A DNA stretch of 64,000 bases from Flavipsychrobacter stenotrophus (GTDB lineage Bacteria; Bacteroidota; Bacteroidia; Chitinophagales; Chitinophagaceae): positions 248,001 through 312,000 of the forward strand of contig NZ_PPSL01000004.1 of the NCBI RefSeq assembly GCF_002954265.1. Reading direction: 5' to 3'. Below, in pieces: positions 51,999-62,102 of this stretch. The notes under the pieces are model-generated. The model was given only the letters and a program-made list of their open reading frames with translations, was not told the origin of the DNA and did no database searches. Position numbers and translations under genes: made by a program. Every line of letters begins with the position of its first letter. Positions within the stretch are counted from its first letter, which is position 1.

Positions 51999-53117
51999 AT
52001 GCATTATATATGGCAGCACATTCGCACTATAATTGATACTTATGACGGCAGCCTGCCACTGGCTCACTTTCTTAAAAATTATTGCAAAGGTTTTCCGCAA
52101 CTAGGTAGTCGCGATAGGCGTATCCTTAGCGAAATGGCGTATTGCTGGTATAGGTGTGAAAAAGGAATTGAGGGATACGAAGTATCGGATTTTGAGGGGA
52201 AGATGCAAGGGTGTTTGAGGAGGTGTGGTAATATGTCGATAGTAGGCAGGTTACTCAGCAGCGAAGGGGCCGTTGACCATGTAGTGCTTGAAAATAGCAG
52301 ACTGTTTCCATTCGAAATACCTTTTTCTGAAGGAATTAGCAAAGATGCGTGGCTGTCATCACTATTGGTACAACCATCGTTATTTATAAGAATACGCAAG
52401 CAAAAGACACAGATCGTGAAATTGCTGGAGGCGCAAAATATCCCATATCAGTTTATAGCGGAAGACATTATGTCTTTGCCCAACGGAGCTAAGATAGATG
52501 CCCTGCTACCACCCATAGCTTATGTGGTACAGGATGCCTCATCTCAGCAAACTGCGAAATGGTTTCAGCCAGAAAAACATGAGCGTTGGTACGATTGCTG
52601 CTCCGGGGCAGGTGGAAAATCACTGTTGCTGAAAGACCTGGAGCCTACGGTTCAACTTACGGTTACCGACATCAGGCAGTCAATATTGCATAATCTACAG
52701 GAGCGTATTCGTAATTATGGGCACACAGCCCCTTCGGCCTATGTTACAGATGTAACCGATAAAGAAAAACTGGAAAAAACACTAAAGGGTAAATTGTTTG
52801 ACAATATTATCTGTGATGCCCCATGCAGCGGATCCGGTACATGGGCAAGAACACCTGAGCAGGCTTATTTCTTTGATCCTTTATCCTTAAAGAGGTTTAC
52901 GGACCTACAGGAGGGAATTGCTACAAATGTTGCTCAATACCTAAAGCCAGGTGGAAGACTTTTATATATAACCTGCTCGGTATTTGAAGCGGAAAACGAA
53001 AATGTGGTTGGTCGTGTGACAACTAATACCGGATTACAATTGATAGAATCAAAGTTGATAAACGGGGTTGAAAGTAAGGCCGATAGCATGTTTGTGGCTG
53101 TATTGCAGAAAGTATAA
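51999..53117 (+). CDS. RsmB/Fmu-type RNA m5C methyltransferase
   Basis: 372 residues. An N-terminal NusB-like helical part (about 1-100) precedes a SAM-dependent Rossmann domain. Motif I is CCSGAGGKSLLLK, the catalytic motif IV is CDAPCSGSGTWARTPE and the TCS motif VI is YITCSVFEAENENVV, giving the two Cys residues used by m5C RNA methyltransferases. The expected substrate is 16S rRNA (C967 in E. coli) or another RNA. Cytoplasmic. The cupin gene follows on the same strand after about 30 bases. Confidence 0.88.
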   Translation: MHYIWQHIRTIIDTYDGSLPLAHFLKNYCKGFPQLGSRDRRILSEMAYCWYRCEKGIEGYEVSDFEGKMQGCLRRCGNMSIVGRLLSSEGAVDHVVLENSRLFPFEIPFSEGISKDAWLSSLLVQPSLFIRIRKQKTQIVKLLEAQNIPYQFIAEDIMSLPNGAKIDALLPPIAYVVQDASSQQTAKWFQPEKHERWYDCCSGAGGKSLLLKDLEPTVQLTVTDIRQSILHNLQERIRNYGHTAPSAYVTDVTDKEKLEKTLKGKLFDNIICDAPCSGSGTWARTPEQAYFFDPLSLKRFTDLQEGIATNVAQYLKPGGRLLYITCSVFEAENENVVGRVTTNTGLQLIESKLINGVESKADSMFVAVLQKV

Positions 53118-53148
53118 TGTTCTAAGCAATGCTATAAAGTATCAGTAT

Positions 53149-53508
53149 ATGGATAAGATAAGCATCGATGAAAAGCTAGCCCTTTTTTCAGATCACTGGA
53201 ATCCCAGGATAATTGGTGAGTTGAATGGCCAGCATGTAAAGCTGGTGAAACTGAAAGGTGAATTTGTGTGGCATAAGCACGATGAAGAAGATGAGCTGTT
53301 CCTGGTAATTGCCGGCGTTTTACAGATGGAGTTCAGAGATAAGACCGTAATCATTAATGAGGGTGAATTGATAATTGTGCCCAGAGGGGTAGAGCATAAG
53401 CCTGTGGCTAAAAATGAAGTAAGTGTTATGCTGTTTGAACCTGCATCGACAATAAATACCGGAGATGTAAGGGGCGAATTGACCAGAGATACACTGAACC
53501 GGATCTGA
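53149..53508 (+). CDS. Small cupin protein
   Basis: 119 residues. One cupin barrel: metal-binding motif 1 at EFVWHKHDEEDELFLV (H-x-H-x4-E) and motif 2 at ELIIVPRGVEHKPVA (P-x-G-x-x-H). It probably binds a divalent metal. The substrate is unknown; many such single-cupins act on small sugars or serve as sensors. Start: ATG at 53,149, after the methyltransferase stop; the frame is open upstream but overlaps that gene. Confidence 0.85.
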   Translation: MDKISIDEKLALFSDHWNPRIIGELNGQHVKLVKLKGEFVWHKHDEEDELFLVIAGVLQMEFRDKTVIINEGELIIVPRGVEHKPVAKNEVSVMLFEPASTINTGDVRGELTRDTLNRI

Positions 53509-53578
53509 GCTGATTTTTCTGGGAAAGCATTCCTGCTCTCCCGCCAACTGGGTGATATAATATCTTTAATATTCCTGC

Positions 53579-53586
53579 TACATTTG
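53579..53586 (+). promoter_or_regulatory. -7 box of the M1 peptidase gene
   Basis: TACATTTG, a perfect TAnnTTTG, 29 bases before the ATG at 53,616. Confidence 0.5.
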
Positions 53587-53615
53587 CTGCGGGTTAATAG
53601 ATCCCTTAAAGTTCG

Positions 53616-56243
53616 ATGAAATACTGTTTTTTAATATTGTCATTTTTACTGTGTGCAGACCTGTCGCACGCGCAACGCAGGCATCGTAGATCTGCGAATG
53701 CCGATACCGTTCAAAGAGTGATGCTGGATACACTGGAGATCACAGCCAAAGCTGGTAAGCCGCCTTATCAACCCTCAGCTCCAAAGCTGTGGGAGATAAA
53801 CAATACACGGGTGGCTCTTTCCTTTAACTGGAAGGAGAAGACGGCTGATGTAAAAGAGTGGATAAGTCTGCACCCCTATTTTTATGCGTCAGACAGTATA
53901 GTGCTGGATGCAAAGGGCATGCAGATAGATAGCGTAGAGTTGGTGACCAAGACAGGCAACAAGCGCTTGCAGTATAGCTATAATGATGATAGGCTATCCG
54001 TGCACTTCGATAGATTTTATATCTCTGCTGATAGTGTGACTTTGTACCTGAAGTATAAGGCTATGCCCTATGCCAAACAATCGGGCGGTAGCGCAGCTAT
54101 AGTTGATGATAAAGGCTTGTACTTTATCAATACAGACGGAAAGATCCCGCATAAGCCATCGCAAATATGGACGCAGGGAGAAACAGAGTCCAATTCTCAT
54201 TGGATGATCACCCTTGATAAACCTAATACGAAATTCACGTCGCAGATAGAACTGACAGTGCCCGATACAATGACCACCCTTAGTAACGGTGCACTCATTA
54301 AACAGGTAAAGGGCACTAACGGCATGCGCACCGATATCTGGAAACAGGATATGCGCATACAGGCATATGCTGTAATGTTTGCCATTGGTAAGTTTAGCAT
54401 AATAAAGGACAAGTGGAAAGACAAAGAAGTTAACTATTATGTGGAACCTGAGTTTGCCCCTTATGCCCGTCAGATGTTCAATAACACAGGCGAGATGATG
54501 GACTATTATTCACAAATAACAGGTGTGTCCTACCCATGGAATAAATATAGCCAGGTGGTGGTACGTGATTATGTTTCCGGTGCGATGGAGAATACTACGG
54601 CATCTTTGTTTGGCGATTTTATGAACCAGACCACACGTGAAATAGCTGATAAGAATTCTGAAGACGTTGTATCTCATGAGCTCTTCCACCAATGGTTTGG
54701 CGACTATGTAACAGCCGAATCATGGACTAACGTGACAGTTAATGAATCTTTCGCCAACTATGGCGAGCAGTTATGGCGCAGGCACAAGTATGGTAAGGAT
54801 GCCGGTGATGAACTGGCCTGGAATGACCTGATGGGATATGTTTATTCCTCGTCGTTAAAGGATCCTCAGTTGGTGAGGTTCAATTATGATAGTCGTGAAG
54901 AAGTGTTTGATGCTATCTCCTACAACAAGGGTGGGGCAATACTCCATTACCTTAATACGTTAATAGGTGATGATGCATTTAATAGGTCGATGAAAATATA
55001 CCTTACCAAAAATGCATTAGGTACAGGTGAAGCACATAGCTGGCGTATGGCAGTAGAGGAAGCGACAGGACAGGACTGGAACTGGTTCTTCAACCAGTTT
55101 TATTTTCATGCCGGTCACCCTCTGTTGAAGGTGAACTATAATTATGATGATTCTGCTAATAAGCTAACCGTGATCGTTAACCAGGCACAGTCGGATAGTA
55201 TGATGGACTATACACTGCCATTGAAGACGGCGGTTATCTATGGTGATCAGAAGACGGTTATAGACTGGAACATTAATAAGCGCAAAGACACGTTTATTTT
55301 CGCCTATAAGAATGGTGTTAAACCTGTTATCATCCCCGATTGTCAGCACGTACTGCCCGGTGAGATAAAGGAGAATAAGAGATCAGCGCCGTGGCTTATT
55401 CAGTACAGAACTGCAGATGATTATGTGAGCCGCCGCCTGGCCATAGGCGGGGCCGGTAAGTCAATGTCTGACAGTAGCGCGCAGGAGCTGCTGACGTTTG
55501 CATTAAGTGATGCCAACGGAACGCTTCGCCGATTTACGTTATCGCAAATGGAAAAGGCACAGAGTGATAAATACCGCCGCAGATGGACACCTAAGATAGT
55601 AGAGATGGCTAAGAGCGATAACGACAAATTAGTTCGTTCTGACGCCATTGACGTGCTGGGTAGCTGGAAGGTTACTACCGCGAAAGGCATCATGATGGAT
55701 GCTCTTTACGACAGTTCATACGCAGTGGCAGGTAGCGCATTGGAAGCCCTTGCGGAAATTGATGCTGATACAGCATACATGATGGCTAAAAAGCTTTCAC
55801 TTACACAACCCCGCGCTTCTTTGCAAAGTGTTATATGGAATATAGTCGGCAAGAACGGAAAGGAAGAAGATGCTGCCTATTTTGAAGCACAAGCGCCTTA
55901 CGTACAGGGCACAAAGAAGTTTGCATTGGCAAGGGGTATGAGCAGTTATCTGAAACATGTAAAATCTGATGAATCTTTCATTCGCATCACTAATTCTTTT
56001 ACTGATGTGATCGTATTGGAAAGTATGAAGAGCTATCGTGGTTCATTGGGTGGTTTCTTCTTCCAGGTAGCTGCAGAACAAAAAGAAAATATTAAGTCAG
56101 ACAAGCCGGAAGAAGCAGCTAGCGCTACTAAAAGATTGGCTATTGTAAAAGCAGCAATAGAAAAAGTTATAGCTGCCGAAGATGATGCCGAGCAACTTGA
56201 TGACTACAAGAAAATGATGAAGGAAACCTTTGAAAAGGAATAG
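53616..56243 (+). CDS. M1-family aminopeptidase, exported
   Basis: 875 residues with a signal peptide (MKYCFLILSFLLCADLSHAQ). The exopeptidase motif GAMENTTAS (near 322) and the zinc site H-E-L-F-H with downstream Glu in NVTVNESFANYGEQLW (near 354 and 373) are intact. The C-terminal third is helical with HEAT-like repeats. It should remove N-terminal residues from peptides in the periplasm or outside. It has its own promoter and a shared convergent terminator at 56,259. Confidence 0.92.
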   Translation: MKYCFLILSFLLCADLSHAQRRHRRSANADTVQRVMLDTLEITAKAGKPPYQPSAPKLWEINNTRVALSFNWKEKTADVKEWISLHPYFYASDSIVLDAKGMQIDSVELVTKTGNKRLQYSYNDDRLSVHFDRFYISADSVTLYLKYKAMPYAKQSGGSAAIVDDKGLYFINTDGKIPHKPSQIWTQGETESNSHWMITLDKPNTKFTSQIELTVPDTMTTLSNGALIKQVKGTNGMRTDIWKQDMRIQAYAVMFAIGKFSIIKDKWKDKEVNYYVEPEFAPYARQMFNNTGEMMDYYSQITGVSYPWNKYSQVVVRDYVSGAMENTTASLFGDFMNQTTREIADKNSEDVVSHELFHQWFGDYVTAESWTNVTVNESFANYGEQLWRRHKYGKDAGDELAWNDLMGYVYSSSLKDPQLVRFNYDSREEVFDAISYNKGGAILHYLNTLIGDDAFNRSMKIYLTKNALGTGEAHSWRMAVEEATGQDWNWFFNQFYFHAGHPLLKVNYNYDDSANKLTVIVNQAQSDSMMDYTLPLKTAVIYGDQKTVIDWNINKRKDTFIFAYKNGVKPVIIPDCQHVLPGEIKENKRSAPWLIQYRTADDYVSRRLAIGGAGKSMSDSSAQELLTFALSDANGTLRRFTLSQMEKAQSDKYRRRWTPKIVEMAKSDNDKLVRSDAIDVLGSWKVTTAKGIMMDALYDSSYAVAGSALEALAEIDADTAYMMAKKLSLTQPRASLQSVIWNIVGKNGKEEDAAYFEAQAPYVQGTKKFALARGMSSYLKHVKSDESFIRITNSFTDVIVLESMKSYRGSLGGFFFQVAAEQKENIKSDKPEEAASATKRLAIVKAAIEKVIAAEDDAEQLDDYKKMMKETFEKE

Positions 56244-56258
56244 ACTAAAGTGATAGTC

Positions 56259-56296
56259 AAACAATAAACCCTCCGACTGTGGAGGGTTTATTGTTT
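56259..56296. terminator. Convergent bidirectional terminator
   Basis: Perfect 16-bp arms (56,259-56,274 and 56,281-56,296) around GACTGT with A and T tracts on either side, between the M1 gene and the efflux operon. Confidence 0.88.
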
Positions 56297-56314
56297 GTGG
56301 TAACTACTTTTAAA

Positions 56315-57442
56315 TTATTCTTCAGACTTATTCTTTAGAGACATGAGCAACGCATAGGCATTGGTGGTCACAAATACTTTGCCGGCAAAACGTTCAGCAT
56401 TCAGTATTTCCACAAACCCTTTTTCTGAGTTTCCCGTGGTCACTTCGGTTATCTCAAACTGGTGTTCATTTTTTTGAATGAAAGCATATTGTTTGTTCTC
56501 AAATCTTACAATTGCTGCTTCCGGCAATGCCCACGCGGCGGCATTTGATACCGGTATCTCTGCATTCATATACATGCCGGGCAGCAACTTTTTGTCGTAC
56601 TCTTCAAAATGGCAATGTATATCTGCAGTACGGTCGGCCGACAGATCTCGTGAAATGAGGATGATCTCGCAATCGTATTTTTTGCCCGTTTCGTTATTGG
56701 TGAATGCAACTACCTTTTGGCCAACAAACAACTTATCCAGGTCTTTTTCAAACACTTTCAGTGCCAGGTGAATATCGGTAGGGTTGATCAGCTCAAACAG
56801 TACTTCGGTAGGCGATACATACTTGCCTATGTTCACATTTACTTTCGATACATAGCCACTGATAGGGGAGTAGATATTTACAGTCCGCGATATATTGTTT
56901 TCGTTTAGTCTGTCGGGGTTGATACCCACAAGTTTTAGTCTTTCAGAAAGTGCCGATATCATGACCTTCTGGGTCTTAAGGTCTGCTTCAGCCTGCTGAT
57001 ATACTTTGTCACTGCTTGCTTTACTCAGGTTCAGTTCTTTCTGGCGGCGGTACTCGTTTTCTATAAATACCAGTCGGGCTTTTGCAGTAAGATAGTCTTG
57101 CTGTAATTGGATGTACTGCTGGTCTTCTACTATGGCAATTGTCTCTCCTTTATTGATGTGCATACCCGGAAGCAGGTGCGTACTTTTAAGGTAGCCACCA
57201 AGGGGTACACTCACTGATAGTATGTTCTGCGGAGGCACATCTATCTTTCCATTCAGCTGCAATGTAGCAGAGACGGTGCGGCGCTCCATGTTGCCTGTAA
57301 CAATGCCCGCATTCTTTTTCTGTGCATCGGTAAATGAGGCAATGTTTCCGGCTACTTCTTCAACTTTCTTTGCTTCTTTTTTCTTGTCGGTACCGCACGA
57401 TGCTATCATCAGTGCAGTAATTAGTATGATTATGTTTTTCAT
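56315..57442 (-). CDS. RND efflux periplasmic adaptor (CusB/CzcB-like), lipoprotein
   Basis: 375 residues with lipoprotein signal MKNIIILITALMIASC. Adaptor features: lipoyl/barrel motifs (GYLKSTHLLPGMHINKGETIAIVED, YSPISGYVSKVNVNIGKYVSPTEVLFELI), a coiled hairpin (LQQDYLTAKARLVFIENEYRRQKEL) and a membrane-proximal domain. It connects the inner-membrane pump to the outer-membrane channel for heavy metals such as Cu, Zn, Co or Cd. It follows the pump gene by 10 bases on the same strand. Start: ATG at 57,442; an upstream in-frame ATG at 57,481 would overlap the pump gene. Confidence 0.9.
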   Translation of the reverse strand: MKNIIILITALMIASCGTDKKKEAKKVEEVAGNIASFTDAQKKNAGIVTGNMERRTVSATLQLNGKIDVPPQNILSVSVPLGGYLKSTHLLPGMHINKGETIAIVEDQQYIQLQQDYLTAKARLVFIENEYRRQKELNLSKASSDKVYQQAEADLKTQKVMISALSERLKLVGINPDRLNENNISRTVNIYSPISGYVSKVNVNIGKYVSPTEVLFELINPTDIHLALKVFEKDLDKLFVGQKVVAFTNNETGKKYDCEIILISRDLSADRTADIHCHFEEYDKKLLPGMYMNAEIPVSNAAAWALPEAAIVRFENKQYAFIQKNEHQFEITEVTTGNSEKGFVEILNAERFAGKVFVTTNAYALLMSLKNKSEE

Positions 57443-57452
57443 TGTCCGGATG

Positions 57453-60400
57453 TTAGTTGTTAGTGAAATACTGCAATTCAATTATGGCATCATCGAGTTT
57501 GATTACCGCTTCAATATGGTCGCTTTTTACAGTGGTCGCATAGTTGACGAGCTGCACCCATTCCAGGTAGTTGATACTACCTGCAGCCAGCTGTTGGTTG
57601 GCAGTGCGAGTTATCTTGTCTGCATTAGGTAGCGCCTGTGTTTCATAGTACTGTACAGTAGCCTGGTATTGCTTGTACCTTGCCAGTGCGGCTGTTTGTT
57701 CTTCATGCAGTTGTTGCGCCCCGGCCTTGTAGCTGTTGGTTGCTATAGTTTTTTGTAACCGCGCGCTTCTTATTTTTGCCAGTTGTGCTGTTGGGAACAG
57801 GGGTATACCCAAGCCAACCTGGAAGGATGAAAAACGAGTAAGTCCATCATACATTCTTTCATCGGCACCAACACCTTTTATAGTTGTGTTGTTATAGGTA
57901 AAAGACAGGTCGGGCAGTATGCGTGCTTTTTCTGCGGCTATAGCTGATCCTGCAATTTTGGTGTCCTGTTCCAGTAGTCGCATGGCGGGGTGTTGGTCAA
58001 TACTCGTTGTCTCAGAAACCACAAATGATGTTCTGTTTGCTGGTTCGGGCGTAAGATCCCTGGCGGTGTTCAGTAATAGCCTGAATCTCAGCAATTGTAT
58101 CTTCAGGTCATTCTCTACCTGCTGCAGTTGCATAGCTATTTGTCCTCTCTGCGTCTCTGCAGTTACCTGCTCCAGTATATTCGTTTCACCTGTATTCAGT
58201 CTCAGTGTAGCCTTGCGTAGAAACTCTGCATACAGCGTGTCGGTTTGTTGTAGCAATGCTTCTTTCTTTTGTAAGTACAGTATGCCGTAGTACGATTGAG
58301 ACACCAGCTTTTTCAATAGTAACTCTTGCATTGTTGCAGCCAGTTGTCCACGAGCCCATTCGTCCTTTAGAAATCTACGCTGTGTGGTGTATACCGATGG
58401 AAAATTGATGGACTGTGTGATACCGAATTTATTGTCGCGGTAGGCGCTGTTTATCTGGCCGGTTTCTCCAAACAAAGTTGCCTGTGGGATATTTATACCA
58501 CTGCCCGTAAGTGCATGCAGGTATTCGGCCTTGAGGTGTTCATTTTTGAGTTTTAGATTATTATGAATGGCAGTATCTATAGCAGCTTGTAGAGAGATAC
58601 TTGTCTGCGCGTTGCCGGTATTGGAGCAAGTAAATAGCAGCAGCACAATTGCTGCGCCTGTCAATTTACTATTCACATGCATTGATCTTTTTTCGACAAG
58701 AATATATAGTATAGGCAATACAAAAAGAGTAAGGAATGTGGCTATCATGAGCCCACCTATTACTACCGTAGCTAAAGGACGCTGCACTTCTGCGCCGGCG
58801 CCATTGCTCAATGCCATAGGCAGGAAGCCAAGTGAGGCTACGAATGCTGTCATCAGCACAGGCCTCAATCTTACTTTTGTTCCTTTGAGCACTATTTGTT
58901 TCAGATCGGTCATGCCTTCTTCTTTTAATTGATTAAATTCTGCTATCAGCACTATACCATTAAGCACGGCTACACCAAAGAGTGCTATAAAACCAACGCC
59001 TGCACTTATGCTGAATGGCATACCTCTTAGCGCCAGGAATAAGATACCGCCAATAGCTGATAAGGGAATAGCAGCGTAGATAAGCAATCCTTGTCTTATG
59101 GATTTGAACGCGAAGAACAATAGAAGGAATATGAGTATCAGCGATACAGGGACAGCCACCAATAATCTTTGCTTTGCTGCATTCAGATTCTCAAAAGCGC
59201 CACCATAAGTGAGGTAGTAGCCTGTAGGTAGGTGTAGTTGTTTGTTTACTTTTTGTTGCAGCTCGGTAACTATGCTTTGCACATCACGGCCCTTTACGTT
59301 GAATCCGGCTACTATTCTGCGTTTGGCATCCTCCCTCTGTATCTGGTTTGGGCCATCTTTTATGGCTACATCTGCCAATTGGTACAATGGTATCTGTGTG
59401 CCGTTGGGGGTAGGGATGAGCAGATTCTGCACATCTGTCAACTCTTTTGTAGTAGCCCCTGCCAGCCGCACAACAAGATCAAATCGCCTCTCACCTTCAA
59501 ATACCATTCCTGCTTTTTGTCCTGCAAATGCGGTGTTGACCACACGGTTAATGTCAGATATGTTCAACCCGTATTGAGCAATTGCATTTCGTTTATAGGT
59601 AATGATGATCTGTGGCATACCTGCCACGGCTTCCACATAAAGGTTCTTGCTACCCTCAACCGTATTTATTATGCCTCCCAGTCGTTGAGCATATAGCGCG
59701 AGGGTGTCCATATTTTCGCCAAAGATCTTGCATACCACATCCTGCCTGGCACCCGTCATTAGTTCATTAAAACGCATCTGCACCGGAAACTGAAAGCCAG
59801 TAGTGATACCCGGAACTTCTGCCATAGCTGCACCCATTTTTTCAGATAGTTCATTAAATGTTTTTGCCGAAGTCCATTGTTTTTTGTCTTTCAGTACAAT
59901 GATCATGTCACTTGCGTCCATAGGCATAGGGTCGGTGGGGACCTCACCGCTACCTATTTTGGTCACTACCTTTTCTACCTCCGGAAACCGGGTCAATAGT
60001 ATATGAGCGGCTTGCTGTGTGCTGGCCATAGTAGTGTTAATGCCGCTGCCCGTAAGCACTCTTGTTTCTACGGCAAAGTCGCCCTCTTCCAGTGCCGGTA
60101 TGAATTCACCCCCAAGAGTAGTAAGTACAAATATCGCAGTTGCAAAAAGTACCAGTACAGAAGCCAGAATTGCTTTAGGGAAGTCAACTACTTTTCTTAA
60201 AGCTGCCTGGTAGTAGTGTTCCAGTTTGCTCATCAATTTATCTGAGAAATTGGGTTTGTGCTTTGCTTTTTTACTCAGGAACAACGCGCTCATCATAGGT
60301 ACGTAGGTGAGTGATAGCAGAAAAGCACCCACCAAAGCAAAAGCTACCGTCTGCGCCATTGGTTTGAACATCTTCCCTTCTATCCCTTGCAATGTAAATA

Positions 60401-61796
60401 TGGGTAGGTATACTATAAGAATGATGATCTGGCCAAATACCGCACTATTCATCATCTTCCCGGCCGATCTACCTACTGCCAGGTCCATTTCTTGTTGCGA
60501 TATGTTTGCAGCACCTTTATGGCCTCTGTTATGGGTCAGTTGATGCATGACTGCCTCCACAATGATCACAGCGCCATCCACAATCAGCCCGAAATCAAGT
60601 GCACCGAGACTCATCAGGTTACCGCTTACGCCAAACAGGTTCATCATTATGACCGCAAACAACATAGCCAGAGGAATTACTGACGCAACTAATAACCCTG
60701 CCCTGAAATTGCCAAGGAAGAGTACCAGCACAAATACTACTATCAAGGCTCCTTCCTCCAGGTTCTTCTCTACGGTGCCTATAGCGTTGTTCACCATTTT
60801 GCTTCGGTCCAGAAATGGCTCTACTACCACGCCTTCGGGTAGTGTCTTCTGTATCTGGGCCATGCGGTCTTTCACGGTTTTAATTACCTCGCTGCTATTA
60901 CCGCCTTTTACCATCATCACCACTGCACCGGCTACTTCGCCTTTGTCATTATAGCACATAGCTCCGTAGCGTGTAGCTGCTCCTATTTTTACATCGGCTA
61001 CATCTCTAATGAACAGGGGAGTGCCGTCGGCCAGGCTCTTCACTACAATGTTATTAATATCCTCAATGCTGCCCACAAGTCCTTCGCTGCGTATATATAG
61101 AACTGAGGGGCCTTTTTCAATATATGCGCCGCCTGTATTCTGATTGTTACTTTCCAGTGCTTTGAACACCTCGTTTACCGTGATGCTGTGCGACAGTAAT
61201 TTCCCCGGATTCACCTCAATTGAATATTGCTTGAGATTGCCACCAAAACTGCTTACCTCTGCTACTCCCTTTACACCCAGTAGTTGTCTGCGCACTATCC
61301 AGTCTTGTATGGTGCGTAGTTCTGTTGCCGTGTATTTGTTTTCGTAGCCGGCTTTGGGGCGCACTACGTATTGGTATATTTCTCCCAGTCCTGTCGTCAC
61401 AGGCCCTAGTTCCGGTTTGCCAATGTCAGCTGGAATATCAGATTGAACTTCTTGTAGCCGCTCGGCTACTTGCTGGCGTGCCCAGTATATATCGGTTTCG
61501 TCGTCAAATACTATAGTTACCAGCGATAATCCGAACCTCGAGAAACTTCGTATTTCTTTCAGCCCTGCTATATTGTTGTTCACCTGCTCTATAGGAAAGG
61601 TAACCAGCCGCTCTATATCAGTTGCGCCGAAAGATGGGGCGATGGTAATTACCTGCACCTGGTTATTGGTAATGTCCGGCACTGCATCTATGGGCAGCCG
61701 GGTAAGTTCATATGTGCCATATCCTATAAGGGCTACGATAAATAGTCCTATTATAAGTTTGTTTTTTATGGCAAACCCTATTATTGCGTTAAGCAT
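57453..61796 (-). CDS. CzcA/CusA-type RND pump fused to a TolC-like channel
   Basis: 1,447 residues. Residues 1-1,035 form a complete heavy-metal RND pump: first helix at 11-30, TRLPIDAVPDITNNQVQVIT, GALDFGLIVDGAVIIVEA with the proton-relay acidic residues in TM4, and two large periplasmic loops. From about 1,039 (MHVNSK...) comes a hydrophobic stretch with a signal-peptidase-like site (NTGNAQ-T), then a TolC-type outer-membrane factor (ISLQAAIDTAIHNNLKLKNE, coiled-coil segments, IPLFPTAQLAKI). One polypeptide thus spells pump and channel. The second hydrophobic stretch may be a 13th helix or an internal signal. Operon with adaptor, small His/Asp-rich protein and TonB-dependent receptor. Confidence 0.93.
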   Translation of the reverse strand: MLNAIIGFAIKNKLIIGLFIVALIGYGTYELTRLPIDAVPDITNNQVQVITIAPSFGATDIERLVTFPIEQVNNNIAGLKEIRSFSRFGLSLVTIVFDDETDIYWARQQVAERLQEVQSDIPADIGKPELGPVTTGLGEIYQYVVRPKAGYENKYTATELRTIQDWIVRRQLLGVKGVAEVSSFGGNLKQYSIEVNPGKLLSHSITVNEVFKALESNNQNTGGAYIEKGPSVLYIRSEGLVGSIEDINNIVVKSLADGTPLFIRDVADVKIGAATRYGAMCYNDKGEVAGAVVMMVKGGNSSEVIKTVKDRMAQIQKTLPEGVVVEPFLDRSKMVNNAIGTVEKNLEEGALIVVFVLVLFLGNFRAGLLVASVIPLAMLFAVIMMNLFGVSGNLMSLGALDFGLIVDGAVIIVEAVMHQLTHNRGHKGAANISQQEMDLAVGRSAGKMMNSAVFGQIIILIVYLPIFTLQGIEGKMFKPMAQTVAFALVGAFLLSLTYVPMMSALFLSKKAKHKPNFSDKLMSKLEHYYQAALRKVVDFPKAILASVLVLFATAIFVLTTLGGEFIPALEEGDFAVETRVLTGSGINTTMASTQQAAHILLTRFPEVEKVVTKIGSGEVPTDPMPMDASDMIIVLKDKKQWTSAKTFNELSEKMGAAMAEVPGITTGFQFPVQMRFNELMTGARQDVVCKIFGENMDTLALYAQRLGGIINTVEGSKNLYVEAVAGMPQIIITYKRNAIAQYGLNISDINRVVNTAFAGQKAGMVFEGERRFDLVVRLAGATTKELTDVQNLLIPTPNGTQIPLYQLADVAIKDGPNQIQREDAKRRIVAGFNVKGRDVQSIVTELQQKVNKQLHLPTGYYLTYGGAFENLNAAKQRLLVAVPVSLILIFLLLFFAFKSIRQGLLIYAAIPLSAIGGILFLALRGMPFSISAGVGFIALFGVAVLNGIVLIAEFNQLKEEGMTDLKQIVLKGTKVRLRPVLMTAFVASLGFLPMALSNGAGAEVQRPLATVVIGGLMIATFLTLFVLPILYILVEKRSMHVNSKLTGAAIVLLLFTCSNTGNAQTSISLQAAIDTAIHNNLKLKNEHLKAEYLHALTGSGINIPQATLFGETGQINSAYRDNKFGITQSINFPSVYTTQRRFLKDEWARGQLAATMQELLLKKLVSQSYYGILYLQKKEALLQQTDTLYAEFLRKATLRLNTGETNILEQVTAETQRGQIAMQLQQVENDLKIQLLRFRLLLNTARDLTPEPANRTSFVVSETTSIDQHPAMRLLEQDTKIAGSAIAAEKARILPDLSFTYNNTTIKGVGADERMYDGLTRFSSFQVGLGIPLFPTAQLAKIRSARLQKTIATNSYKAGAQQLHEEQTAALARYKQYQATVQYYETQALPNADKITRTANQQLAAGSINYLEWVQLVNYATTVKSDHIEAVIKLDDAIIELQYFTNN

Positions 61797-62102
61797 AATA
61801 TTCTATTGTTAGGTATATTGAATTGATTGTGTTGCGGGATTATGAGCCCCGGCCATCGTTAACGAAAATACATTCAAACCAGACATGATGCCTAAGATTT
61901 AGGGACACCCGGAAGTGAGGGTAAGATAGCCGTTAAGTTTAATGGGATAAATTTCTGACACTAAAATAGATGCAGTCTCCCTTAGATCATTTTAAAAGAA
62001 TGTACCTAATGATTGTCTGCAAAAGGTAGTTACCTCTCACCTCAACTCATGCAAAACATGCATAGGTTTGTGTGGGTACCACCAACTTTAGTGTCAGCTT
62101 GA
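61797..62102. other. Intergenic region upstream of the pump gene
   Basis: About 306 bases with no supported gene. It should hold a promoter for the pump gene if this is not cotranscribed with the gene at 62,103. No clear promoter box or metal-responsive palindrome is seen. Confidence 0.45.

Noticed and set aside
57453-58682. Annotating the TolC-like part as a separate gene
   Set aside because: The frame is continuous with the pump with no stop; the internal start is only a possibility and is reported as a finding.
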